From the NCBI GenBank assembly GCA_030248065.1, contig JASAMV010000238.1, forward strand, positions 1 to 64,000: a stretch of 64,000 nucleotides of DNA. Direction: 5' to 3'. The stretch comes from Rhynchonema sp. JSB1_4. Lineage: Eukaryota; Nematoda; Chromadorea; Monhysterida; Xyalidae. A program made the translations under genes and the position numbers. The notes under the pieces were generated by a model. The model searched no databases. It had not been told where the DNA came from and saw nothing but the letters and a program-made list of their open reading frames with translations. This document shows positions 20,394 through 29,200 of this stretch, in pieces (the stretch's first letter is position 1; every line of letters begins with the position of its first letter).

Positions 20394-21630
20394 CTCCCTA
20401 CTTAACAGAAAGTAGCGAGAATACAGTTCAAGCACAATTTCAAGCCGTTCTCGTCATCAGGCCTTGGATTCATCGTTGACTCTCATCTTCAACTGTCCGC
20501 CCGCAACCAAAGGCTGTTGCTGCCAAAAGGCCCCACAAGAGGGCGCCCGGTGCAGTAAGTCCTCACGACAGGCAACCACGGTCGAAAGTCGCGGCAAACG
20601 TGATCCCGTACACCAGGATAGGAGCAATTGGCCGGGGACAGGTCCCCACCGCGGCAACGGACTACTCGGTCGATGTGCGTCACGTCGTCTCGCCATCCGC
20701 ATCTTCACATCGGTCAACTCCTGGGGCTCGGACATTTCCCCAGTCAAACTCTGCCGTTCAAGGCCTCACAATTCGCAACTCCGTTCACCGATTCAAGGCG
20801 TCTCATCACTCATATCGATTCAATCGCTCAATCCAATCCATCGCGCTCGGTTGGCCACGTCAGCAAATTCGGGTCTGCCGAAGAAGCAGCCGAATCAACA
20901 AGTCGCCGTGAAAGGCGCATCAAGTCCCCAGGAGAGGGCAAAAGTCGCCGTGGAGGCGCAATTGAGTCGAAGCCCACAAAATTGGCCGAGAAAAAGCGAA
21001 CTAGAATGTGGTGAATCATGATTACATATGGTGGCCGATATGTTTTCTAGCAAATTCTAGGGAATTGTATTTTTGAGCCTTTGCGATTACATTTTTATTG
21101 AGCTTAGAAACCTCAAATGAGTATCTTTGAGTCGCGGTGGGAGTGTTGAAATTGTGCTTGAACTGTATTCTCGCTACTTTCTGTTGTCTTTCCTGTTTGG
21201 GCGTCTTGCCGTTGCTTCCTGCTCTGACTTTGTCACTTCTAAGATTTCGACTCTACTGAACTCTCGTGTATTTTCTTGGCGTGTCCTTACCTACGACGTT
21301 GACGTAAACTTGCTACACCAACCACTTTGGCTCCGTGGCTCTGCTTTCCTTACAAGACAAGTCATACACCAACAAGAGAGCAACGCAAGACACCACACAA
21401 CCGCAACGACAACCTTTGCGACAATACCGACCAACACACGAACACCAAAGAAGTCTACTACATTTTTGGCATCCCCTGCGGGATCACAGACGACTCCCGC
21501 GCGACCTTCGACTTCACGGTGTGCAATCGATTCCGATCTTGAACGTGCTAATCGCAGCACGTGCAGCTGAGTTTACTCTTTCCTTTCTGACGCTTAATTC
21601 TGTGCTTTTCTCGGTATTATTCCATCGGTC
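20394..21630 (+). mobile_element. Leader / 5' untranslated region of the BEL/Pao-like element
   Basis: The segment starting CCGTTCTCGTCATCAGGCC (20446) recurs at 23511 next to the second LTR. The rest, up to the gag ATG at 21631, holds no recognisable domain. Frames in 20464-21021 overlap on both strands and look like chance. Confidence 0.5.
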
Positions 21631-23370
21631 ATGGCGTCTGGCTCGCACCTCATAAAGAGTGCATTGCAAATCGACGCAAATTCACTCAATACATACATTG
21701 AGGAAGTCGATCAATCAAATATTGCGAATGTCCTAATTCCTGACCCGCACTTGCCTCTGGCACAGCAGCGCGTAGATCTGACCAACATTCGCACGCAAAT
21801 TGATGTCCAGAGAATCAAGATTTCGAATGTCATCAACAAAATCAATGACAGCCTGATGACTAAGTGGCCAGCACATCTCGGTAGACTCACAAATACGAAT
21901 GCAGTGCAGTATGAGACGGAAATTTTCGAGCAAATTTCAAACCAACTACAACCGCTCATCACGGCTGCACATGATAGGGAGGCGCTACTACAGTCAAAAC
22001 TCGCTCAAATTGACCATTTTTTGTCCGAGTCGCAATCGCGCGCTATCTCCCCATCACAAATCGGTCTACCCCGCACCCCGTCCACGACTGCCGACGTACC
22101 AGCAGCTGCTGAGACGAACGCAGTGCGTGGTGCGTATGATGTTTCACGGCACCCCAATCCATTCAAGTCCCCCATGCCGCGGCCATCAGCTGGCGCAGGG
22201 CTGGGAGGAACTGATGTTTCACAGACTCGGTATCCGTCAGCAGAAAAACGTCCATGGAGTGAAGAGTACGGTGGCGATCCCGAGTACTGTAAAAAGCTCA
22301 GAGCAATGGATGCCGACGATGGAGAAGATAATGTCTTGATGTATTCAAGACCAGGGTACCACACATCGCGAACGCAACAGATGGCCGATCCACACAGTTT
22401 GTACCAGAACACGGGCAGGTTCGCTGATGGTCATCAACAACAGTTCATGCACGACCCGCATGAAACGGTACCATTGAAACCTCCTCGTCGATTCAAAGAA
22501 GTGCGTCGTAATCTATTTACGACAGCAGATGATGAACCAATGGATGTCAACGGCAAGAACCGCAATGGTGGTCAATCAAATCAACAACACGCGCAGGCGA
22601 CATGGCCGACTTCACTAACGTTCAACGGTGGGCATAATCAATTTATGACCCAACCAAACACTGGTCATAATCAATTTATGACTAAGCCAAACATCGGGCA
22701 TAATTTATTTATGACCCATCCAAATTCAGCCAAAATGCACAATGCATTTGTGCATCAGGCTGCCAGTGCTGGTTTCCAGTCATGCACAAACGCGCAGATG
22801 AATCCGAACGAACAAGGCGCCAATGTGAACGCTCCATTCATGAACATGCGTGCTGGGCCAGCCACACATTTGAACAATGTTCACGGCCATCCAGGCACCT
22901 ATTTCAATGTGAACGGTCAATATGTGCCAAAAGCCGAACCAATGAACACCTCTGTGCCAGGATTTGACGAATGGCTACGACAGCGATCCGGTCAGATGGG
23001 TACGAGCAACAGTGGAAATTTTCAAGGATTCACGGCCGTACCGAACATGCAGTCGCAACATGGGTCCAACGCAATCGGTGTGCACTCTGTGTTCAACAAC
23101 ATGTCACATCCCAACGTGCGATTAGCCAAACTGCCAGATCTATCGTTCGATGGCACAATCACAAACTGGCTATCATTTTGGCAAAAGTTCATGCTTGGCA
23201 TTGATTCACAACCAATCCCTGATGCACTCAAGATGGAGTACCTGGTTCTTTATTGCCATGGCGATGCAGCCAGACTGATTCAACACTACCCAGTCACAGA
23301 CGCCAACTACATGCTAGTGGTGCAAAGACTGTGGAAGGAATATGGCAAGCCAGGAACCATCAAACGATAG
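21631..23370 (+). CDS. BEL/Pao retrotransposon gag-like protein
   Basis: An uninterrupted 579-codon frame from ATG, preceded by a long leader. Residues 1-140 are helical and polar. A Gln/Asn/Pro-rich centre includes three copies of a 13-residue repeat (consensus GHNQFMTxPNxxx, about residues 331-367). The last ~75 residues (LAKLPDLSFDGTITNWLSFW, then EYLVLYCHGDAARLIQHYP) match the DUF1759 gag domain of BEL/Pao elements, which normally continues into a CCHC zinc finger and protease. Here the frame stops shortly after (KPGTIKR) because the sequence runs straight into an LTR-derived piece at 23370, so zinc finger, protease, reverse transcriptase and integrase are absent. It would be mobilised only in trans, if at all. 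Confidence 0.85.
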   Translation: MASGSHLIKSALQIDANSLNTYIEEVDQSNIANVLIPDPHLPLAQQRVDLTNIRTQIDVQRIKISNVINKINDSLMTKWPAHLGRLTNTNAVQYETEIFEQISNQLQPLITAAHDREALLQSKLAQIDHFLSESQSRAISPSQIGLPRTPSTTADVPAAAETNAVRGAYDVSRHPNPFKSPMPRPSAGAGLGGTDVSQTRYPSAEKRPWSEEYGGDPEYCKKLRAMDADDGEDNVLMYSRPGYHTSRTQQMADPHSLYQNTGRFADGHQQQFMHDPHETVPLKPPRRFKEVRRNLFTTADDEPMDVNGKNRNGGQSNQQHAQATWPTSLTFNGGHNQFMTQPNTGHNQFMTKPNIGHNLFMTHPNSAKMHNAFVHQAASAGFQSCTNAQMNPNEQGANVNAPFMNMRAGPATHLNNVHGHPGTYFNVNGQYVPKAEPMNTSVPGFDEWLRQRSGQMGTSNSGNFQGFTAVPNMQSQHGSNAIGVHSVFNNMSHPNVRLAKLPDLSFDGTITNWLSFWQKFMLGIDSQPIPDALKMEYLVLYCHGDAARLIQHYPVTDANYMLVVQRLWKEYGKPGTIKR

Positions 23371-23532
23371 TTGTACCGTTTGTGACTTTGCTTTACCACT
23401 AACCCTGACAATAAACCCACAAAACCTACAACGAGACGACTGTATGAATCCTAAACAACAAACAACAGGACATTTTCTCTCCTTCATCTGGCATCCATCC
23501 TGCGCGAGAGCCGTTCTCGTCATCAGGCCTTG
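23371..23532 (+). mobile_element. R/U5-like LTR piece plus leader fragment, plus orientation
   Basis: TTGTACCGTTTGTGACTTTGC...AATAAA...CCTAAACAACAAACAACA is the plus-strand version of the LTR from just after its TATA box to its end. Then come a short leader and the CCGTTCTCGTCATCAGGCC segment. It differs from the other copies by several substitutions (for example GGTTTTGTGGG versus the ATGTTTTGTAGG form). Confidence 0.7.
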
Positions 23533-23815
23533 GATTCATACAGTCGTCTCGTTGTATGTTTTGTAGGTTTATTGTCAGGGTTAGTAGTATAAGCAAAGTC
23601 ACAAACGGTACAACTAAAGAATGAAAGAAAGAGCACAGATTATATAGGTACAGAACAGGATGTTTGCGAAAGCCCCAATCGGGGGGAAAGGAAATCAGAA
23701 CAATTAGATAATTAGCGACACAAAGTGGCGTGCCGCACACAAAGTCACCCCCAAAGTATTGGCACATGGGGCAAACAATTCACTAGGAAATTACTAATGG
23801 CAGAAATTTCCTACA
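23533..23815 (-). mobile_element. LTR, minus orientation, copy 2 (truncated)
   Basis: 283 bp matching 20111-20393. It joins the leader fragment at GGATTCAT, an 8-bp word that occurs both in the leader (20467-20474) and in the LTR, so the join is at microhomology. Confidence 0.75.
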
Positions 23816-23821
23816 ACATGG

Positions 23822-24388
23822 TTAAAGCGGCCCGGCCGCAATTGTTTTTTGGTTTTCGACCTCGGTTTTTTCACTTATACCGTTTGTTGGCATCGAGATT
23901 AAAAACATTAGTTTTAATGAACTTCACCAAGATGGCGATTACCCACCGAAATCGATCCGCCAAAATGGTCTATCGGGAACAAAACTGGCCGATTATGACG
24001 CACTTTTGCACATGATGATCAGGAATTACAAGAGAAATTGAAAATCACTGGGGCGTGATATAGGCGGCGGGTTACGGTAGCCCGATAAAACGTTAGCTCT
24101 TTTGTAAATAATAAACGTTTTGTCAACCTACCGTAACGCGCCGCCTATACCACACCTCTGTGATTTGAATCTTCCTTTGGACATCCTGATTTCCATGCAC
24201 ACGTAGTGCGTCAATAGTTTGGTGATTTGTTCCCGTACGGCCATGTTGGTAGATCGATTTCGGTGGGTAAACGTCAGTTTGGTGAAGTTCTTGAAGGTTA
24301 ATGTTCTTCATCCCAGTGCCAACTAACGACTAATATAAAAAAACCGAGGTCCAAAACCCAAAAAAACAATAGCGGTGGGCCCGGTTTA
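23822..24388. mobile_element. Foldback element with nested palindromic centre
   Basis: Outer arms begin TTAAAGCGGCCCGGCCGCAA and end with the imperfect complement (TAGCGGTGGGCCCGGTTTAA). Inner matching words include CCGAGGTC/GACCTCGG and ACTTCACCAA/TTGGTGAAGT. The middle holds a second inverted pair, GGCGGCGGGTTACGGTAG / CTACCGTAACGCGCCGCC. Target duplication not determined. Confidence 0.65.
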
Positions 24389-24767
24389 AACAGAGGTGGC
24401 GCGGAAGAGGGCCATTGGATTAGGTAGGGTAAGTGCTCCACACCGCAGGTTGTGTGTACAGGGCAGGACACACGTTATAGTTGTGGTTGGCGGCGACCGT
24501 CAGCAAGAAGCGCTCGAAACTATCACGTGATCACGTTTGCCCAGCTGCAGCATGGATTTGGCACGGAAGCAGGCGTCGGCCAACCCCTTCTTATCCTCGT
24601 GGGTCATGCTTCAGTAACAGCATCCGCACGATAGTGCGCACACAGCAGGGGACCCGTGCGTAAGATGTTGCGTGTGAAGCACAGACCGCCGATAACAGGC
24701 TTCGTTCCCTTACGCCTTTTTATAATTTTTACAACATTAACCTTTGACATTTTGATACAACATTGGC
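24389..24767. other. Intergenic; unexplained minus-strand frames
   Basis: On the minus strand, frames with MSKVNVVKIIKRRKGTKPVI and MTHEDKKGLADACFRAKSML lie side by side in different frames. They could be remnants of a transposon protein (a FLYWCH-like look was considered), but I cannot support this. Confidence 0.3.
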
Positions 24768-24961
24768 TCATATTCACGAAACGGTGGAGTGGAGAGAGTT
24801 GAGTGGAAGTATAGTGGAAAGTTGAGTGGAACGCTAGCCTTCCGTTTTGCCACGCAAAAACATTGGAACCGCCACACCTCCCAACTAAACTGGGTTTGCA
24901 CAACATAGGCATACGAATACATTTTGCCCACACCCAAACACACGTCACGCTACAATGTGTA

Positions 24962-25849
24962 GTCCGCCCATCAGCGCATGGCACTTTGTGTTGCTGCTGG
25001 CTGGCTTGTTCCTTTCCTCCACATTCTAATGAAAGAGAAATTAAGTGACCGATTTTGCAAAAAAACTGAAAAAATAATAGAATGTGTCGAAAAAGATTTA
25101 ATTCGATCAAATTTTAATTGTGTAAAAAGCTTCTGGACATTGATAAGGCCAGATGCAAGCGTGTTCATGTATTCGTACAACACATATAAAAATTTTCTTC
25201 ACCATTTTCAACCAAAAATTCACTTGATTCTATTGAACTAAGTGTTGTAACACAGCCGAAGTCATGTTTGCGACCGATCTGAGCCTTCGGGACATTATAT
25301 CAAGTTAATCAATGGATAAAACACGTAAACTTCGTAAAAATCATAATTTAGGCGCAAAAATATTTTTTGTTAATTCAATTTCTCTTTCATTAGAACGTGG
25401 AGGAAGGGAACAACCCAAGGGCGGATCCAGGGGGCCACAGAGGCCATACCCCCTTTGGTCCACTTGGCCCCTAAAGCGGGGCCACCGTTTTGGAAGGAAG
25501 AGGGAAAAGGGACCCCTAAATCGCAGGATTTTCACTCTGATACACTTCAGAAGTCCAAAAACCGCGTCAGATACACCCATTTTCAGTGAAATTTGGCTTT
25601 TGCGCGCGGAAAAAGTGCCAAAATTTCGCGTGCGTCGCGCGCATTGTCATATTTTGTATGATATTTGGTGTAAAAAGCGCGAAATTCAAAACAAGCACTA
25701 GATAAAAATGATGACTTTTAAAAATGGTACAAGCACTGGATAAAAATGCGATTTTTTGGATTTGGCCATTCTCTTGGCCAAAATCTGGATTCACCACTGG
25801 AACAACCTAGCCAGCAGCATCAGAAAGTGTCATGAGCTGGTGGGTGGAC
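24962..25849. mobile_element. MITE family 3 (GTCCGYCCAYCAGC ends), copy 1, with insertion
   Basis: Ends GTCCGCCCATCAGCGCATGG and its near complement, TA on both sides. The arms include TTGCTGCTGGCTGG and AATGAAAGAGAAATT. Interrupted at 25416-25799. Other copies at 36669-37003 and 39152-39371. Confidence 0.8.
25416..25799. mobile_element. hAT-like element (CAAGGGCGGATCCAG...CTGGATTCACCACTG)
   Basis: 384 bp with a perfect 8-bp duplication GAACAACC (25408-25415, 25800-25807). The CAGTGGCGGATCCAG type of end is a very common hAT terminus. A second, shorter copy is at 46307-46468. Confidence 0.88.
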
Positions 25850-26205
25850 TATGCAATATTTCAACGCTACCGTGTCCATTCCACTGAACTTTTCACTGAG
25901 CTTTCCACCCAACTTTCCACTCCACCCTTTGGTGAATATCACCCATAGTGTTGTTCTTTTCTGTGGTCATAGTTTGAAAGTTATAAAAAGCAGTAAATTC
26001 CAAAAGCGCTCGGAACGTGCATAGCAGATCTTATCAGAAGTGCGAATCAACACCTTATACCACTTAAAAATGCTATTTGTGATCGAAATCAAGCGTTTTC
26101 ATGCATGTTATACAAAATACAGTCTAGAAGCGTGGTACGATAGCATGCTGTCAACGATCGTCATTTCAAAAAGGCTGGGCCGCAAAATAAACAGCATTAA
26201 AAACA

Positions 26206-29200
26206 ATGTTTAGAAAACCCGTACGAAAGAGCGCCACCACTTTCCAGGACAAGGTCAACATGGTGATCCTTTGTATGTTTGTCTATGTATGTTGGGTGTC
26301 AGGTGCTAAAACATGGTCGTGTGCAGATGCTGCTCTTCCAACCTCCACTGGCGGCAACTAACTTTATTGAGCGAGGTTACTACCATGCGCAAAGAAAAAG
26401 GTGCACCTTTCGTTGTTTTTCCAGGGATTAGTTCAGTTTATTACAGCAGGCAAAGACCTTTAAGACTCTAATTAAAGCACAAACACATTAAACACATTTG
26501 GCAATTTTGTACGTGGGCGTAGGATAGGGTAGCAATCGTCACTTTTCGGGTTCTGCTTTCTTTCATTGCTCTGCTTTCATTTTTTCGGTGCTCGCTCCAG
26601 TTATTGTACCATACATATGTCACGTATCATGGAGATACAACTGTTCAGGTACCGAGTCAAGGATTAGTCTTCAAAATCACAAATGTCAAATCTCGAATTT
26701 TAACACAGGTGCACCTGCATAGATTCAGTGGAAAGTCGCTGGCCGCAGCCACACGCGTGTCAAGAAATGCGCTCAACAGTGCACAGCGAGCTGTTTTGGT
26801 CGAATGTGCTGCACTGCGCACTGGCAGCACCCGCAATGGCTGACAATGGGGTGATGAACTATTTCCATGGATTGCTACTCAATCTGACTCGCACATCAAT
26901 CAGCGACCACTATCACGTTGAGCTGACGACCGACACCGAACCGTGGGTTTGGTCGATGTTGGTCGCAACCGAGTCACTCGTCAATCTACTCTTCTCGGCA
27001 TTCGTCTGGCGTCTCACCGGTTCGTTTGTTTACCTTCTTGTCGGTTTGCAACCAGTTTATTTTGCGTTATATGTAGATTGGTGGACTATATTTCATAAAC
27101 GTCACAGAATCGTTCCTACACCTGCTCTCACATTGTTCGCTTCATGCACCAGGGCGGGACTCACCCTGCTTCACGGCAGTTGCCACAAGCTTTCATTCAG
27201 ACTCGATCGGACGTCGTACGCCAGGCACTGTGCTGAAAGGTGCCAGTTGCATTCTGACCTGTATTCTGATGGCATTAGCGGTGGCAATGAACAGCGTTGA
27301 GATGTTGCTGCTCAGTCGGGTGATCGCCGGACTGAGAGGGCCCCTGTTTGATGCGTTGTACATGATGTTGGTGGAGAGTGTGCCTTCGCACGCCAGGGGT
27401 CAGTTTCATGTATGAAATTCATACGGTTCTGCTCACGCACGACCAAACACTTTTATATTGTTTGAGCAGTGCTATTTTATGTTGGGCAACGGATATGCAC
27501 TCGTTGGCATGCGCACACTCGATGAGTTGTGCAGGGTGGTGTTACAGACGGACTTTTTGGCGACAGAGACGATGTGTTTGCAATTGCTCGGGCGAAAGCT
27601 TCAAAAGTGTTACCGCACCTTACTGTATTGTGCCGAAAAAACTCTTGTCTCACCCCACGGCAACCAGGGTTGGGCAAAAAAACGTTTTTTTTTCAAAAAA
27701 TCGTTTTTTTAAAACGTTTTTTTTTTAAAACGTTTTTTTAAAACGCCCAGATGACCAAAACATGCCCCCAAAAAAATTGGAAAACGCTCTTGTTGGGAAG
27801 AAAACGTGGTTAAATGAAGTAATTCTATGTGTTCTGAGGCAAAATAAACGGGTTTCAACCCTTTTCTAGCGAGTTGTTAAGATCCCATATCAGACCCGCA
27901 TCATGGGACCAACTTTGGCCGGGGTCATCATTGAAAGTCAAACTCCGTATATCGACGTATCTCGACAAAGTAAAAATTGGTCGAAAATTTTTGAAAAAAT
28001 GGGACAAAAAATTCATTTTCCTTGATAATCAGGGTACTTTCCCTGAAAAATAAGGAAAAATCAAGGAAATTCAGGATTTAAAAAAAAATGAAAAACGACC
28101 CAGGCGTTTTTTTAAAAAAACGTCGTTTTTTTAAGAAAAAACGCCGTCGATGAGAGCAAGGCACAGGCAATTTTTGCCCAACCCTGACGGCAACATACAG
28201 GCGCTACGCAAATGTGCCTTTTTGTATCGGAAATGTTGTGGAAACTGATCGGTTCATTCTGCGCGTTGCACTATGTCCTCGGTTGCCACTTCACCATCTA
28301 CGTCTTGCTTCCTGTGGTGCCCGAGCTCCTCAGTATGTTTCTCTACGTGCTCTTCATTCCTGAATCTCCCAAATTTCTCCACATCAACAAGAAGAGGGCC
28401 CAGATGGCGAGCAGGGCAATACGATTCTACCACGGGCCACAAGCGGACGTCGGTAAGCAAACCGCCCCCTTATGAATGCCACCTAAACCAATCTCAATGA
28501 AACTCGCACCGATCTCAATTAATCCGCTTTCTCTCAAGATACGTTAGAGCTATAATTTTGTAATTTGATCGATAAACAATAATAATGTTGGAGCTTCATC
28601 GGACAGTAAATGCCATAATTCCGTCACAGCTACTGTATAGATGAGCAAAAAATATGACAGGTTGCGCTGGCGTCTCCAGAAAAAGGCAAAAAACTTGGGC
28701 GAGCTTTTAATCGCTGGGAAATCGGCCTTTAATCGCTTGAATAGCGTGATAAATGGGTCTTTCGCTTGCTAGTTCTGTTCTTGGTTGGTTCCCGTCGTTC
28801 GGGGGAACAGATCACTGCTGCTTCTTAGTTTGTTCCCGCCCAACCTGTTTCAGAGGAGCTGCTGGCCAAGTTCAGCGTTGAGACCGAGCTGTCAGATGAC
28901 AAGTCGACTGTTTCATACAGCGAAATCGTCCGTGTGAAACATCTGCGTGTTCCATTTCTGCTGTGCACTGTCGCATCACTGACGTCCGGACTAAGTGGCC
29001 AGACTATATTTGGACAGTACTCTAACAGCGTGCTGATGCGCATGCGTGTCTCAACTGAACAAGTTCGCCTCTTACTGTATATGTACATAGTTCGCAGAGT
29101 GCATATCCAGGTGCAAGAAATTTTGTTTTCTATCAGGTCTGAACGGAAACACTACAAAGATGCTTCGATGATAGCAAGGCACAGGCAATTTGTGCTTGTA

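Larger units (their letters stand above)
24768..25944. mobile_element. Inverted-end element, outer layer of a three-deep nest
   Basis: Left end ATATTCACGAAACGGTGGAG, right end CTCCACCCTTTGGTGAATAT followed by CACCC. The arms contain repeated AGTGGAAAGTTGAGTGGA / TCCACTCAACTTTCCACT-type words. The ends resemble family-1 MITE (GGGTGATATT...). It hosts the element at 24962. Confidence 0.7.

Noticed and set aside
20464..21021. 185-codon plus-strand frame upstream of gag
   Set aside because: Overlapping long frames in other phases, no domain; it lies in the retroelement leader.
24603..24750. Minus-strand frame with a FLYWCH/MULE-like look (KGTKPVIGGLCFTRN)
   Set aside because: The conserved Cys/His pattern is not complete and neighbouring pieces are in different frames.
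27471..27613. Possible GLUT exon between 27398 and 28201
   Set aside because: Direct joining of 27398 to 28201 restores phase and the RG-to-helix-5 sequence expected in GLUT; including this piece breaks the frame.
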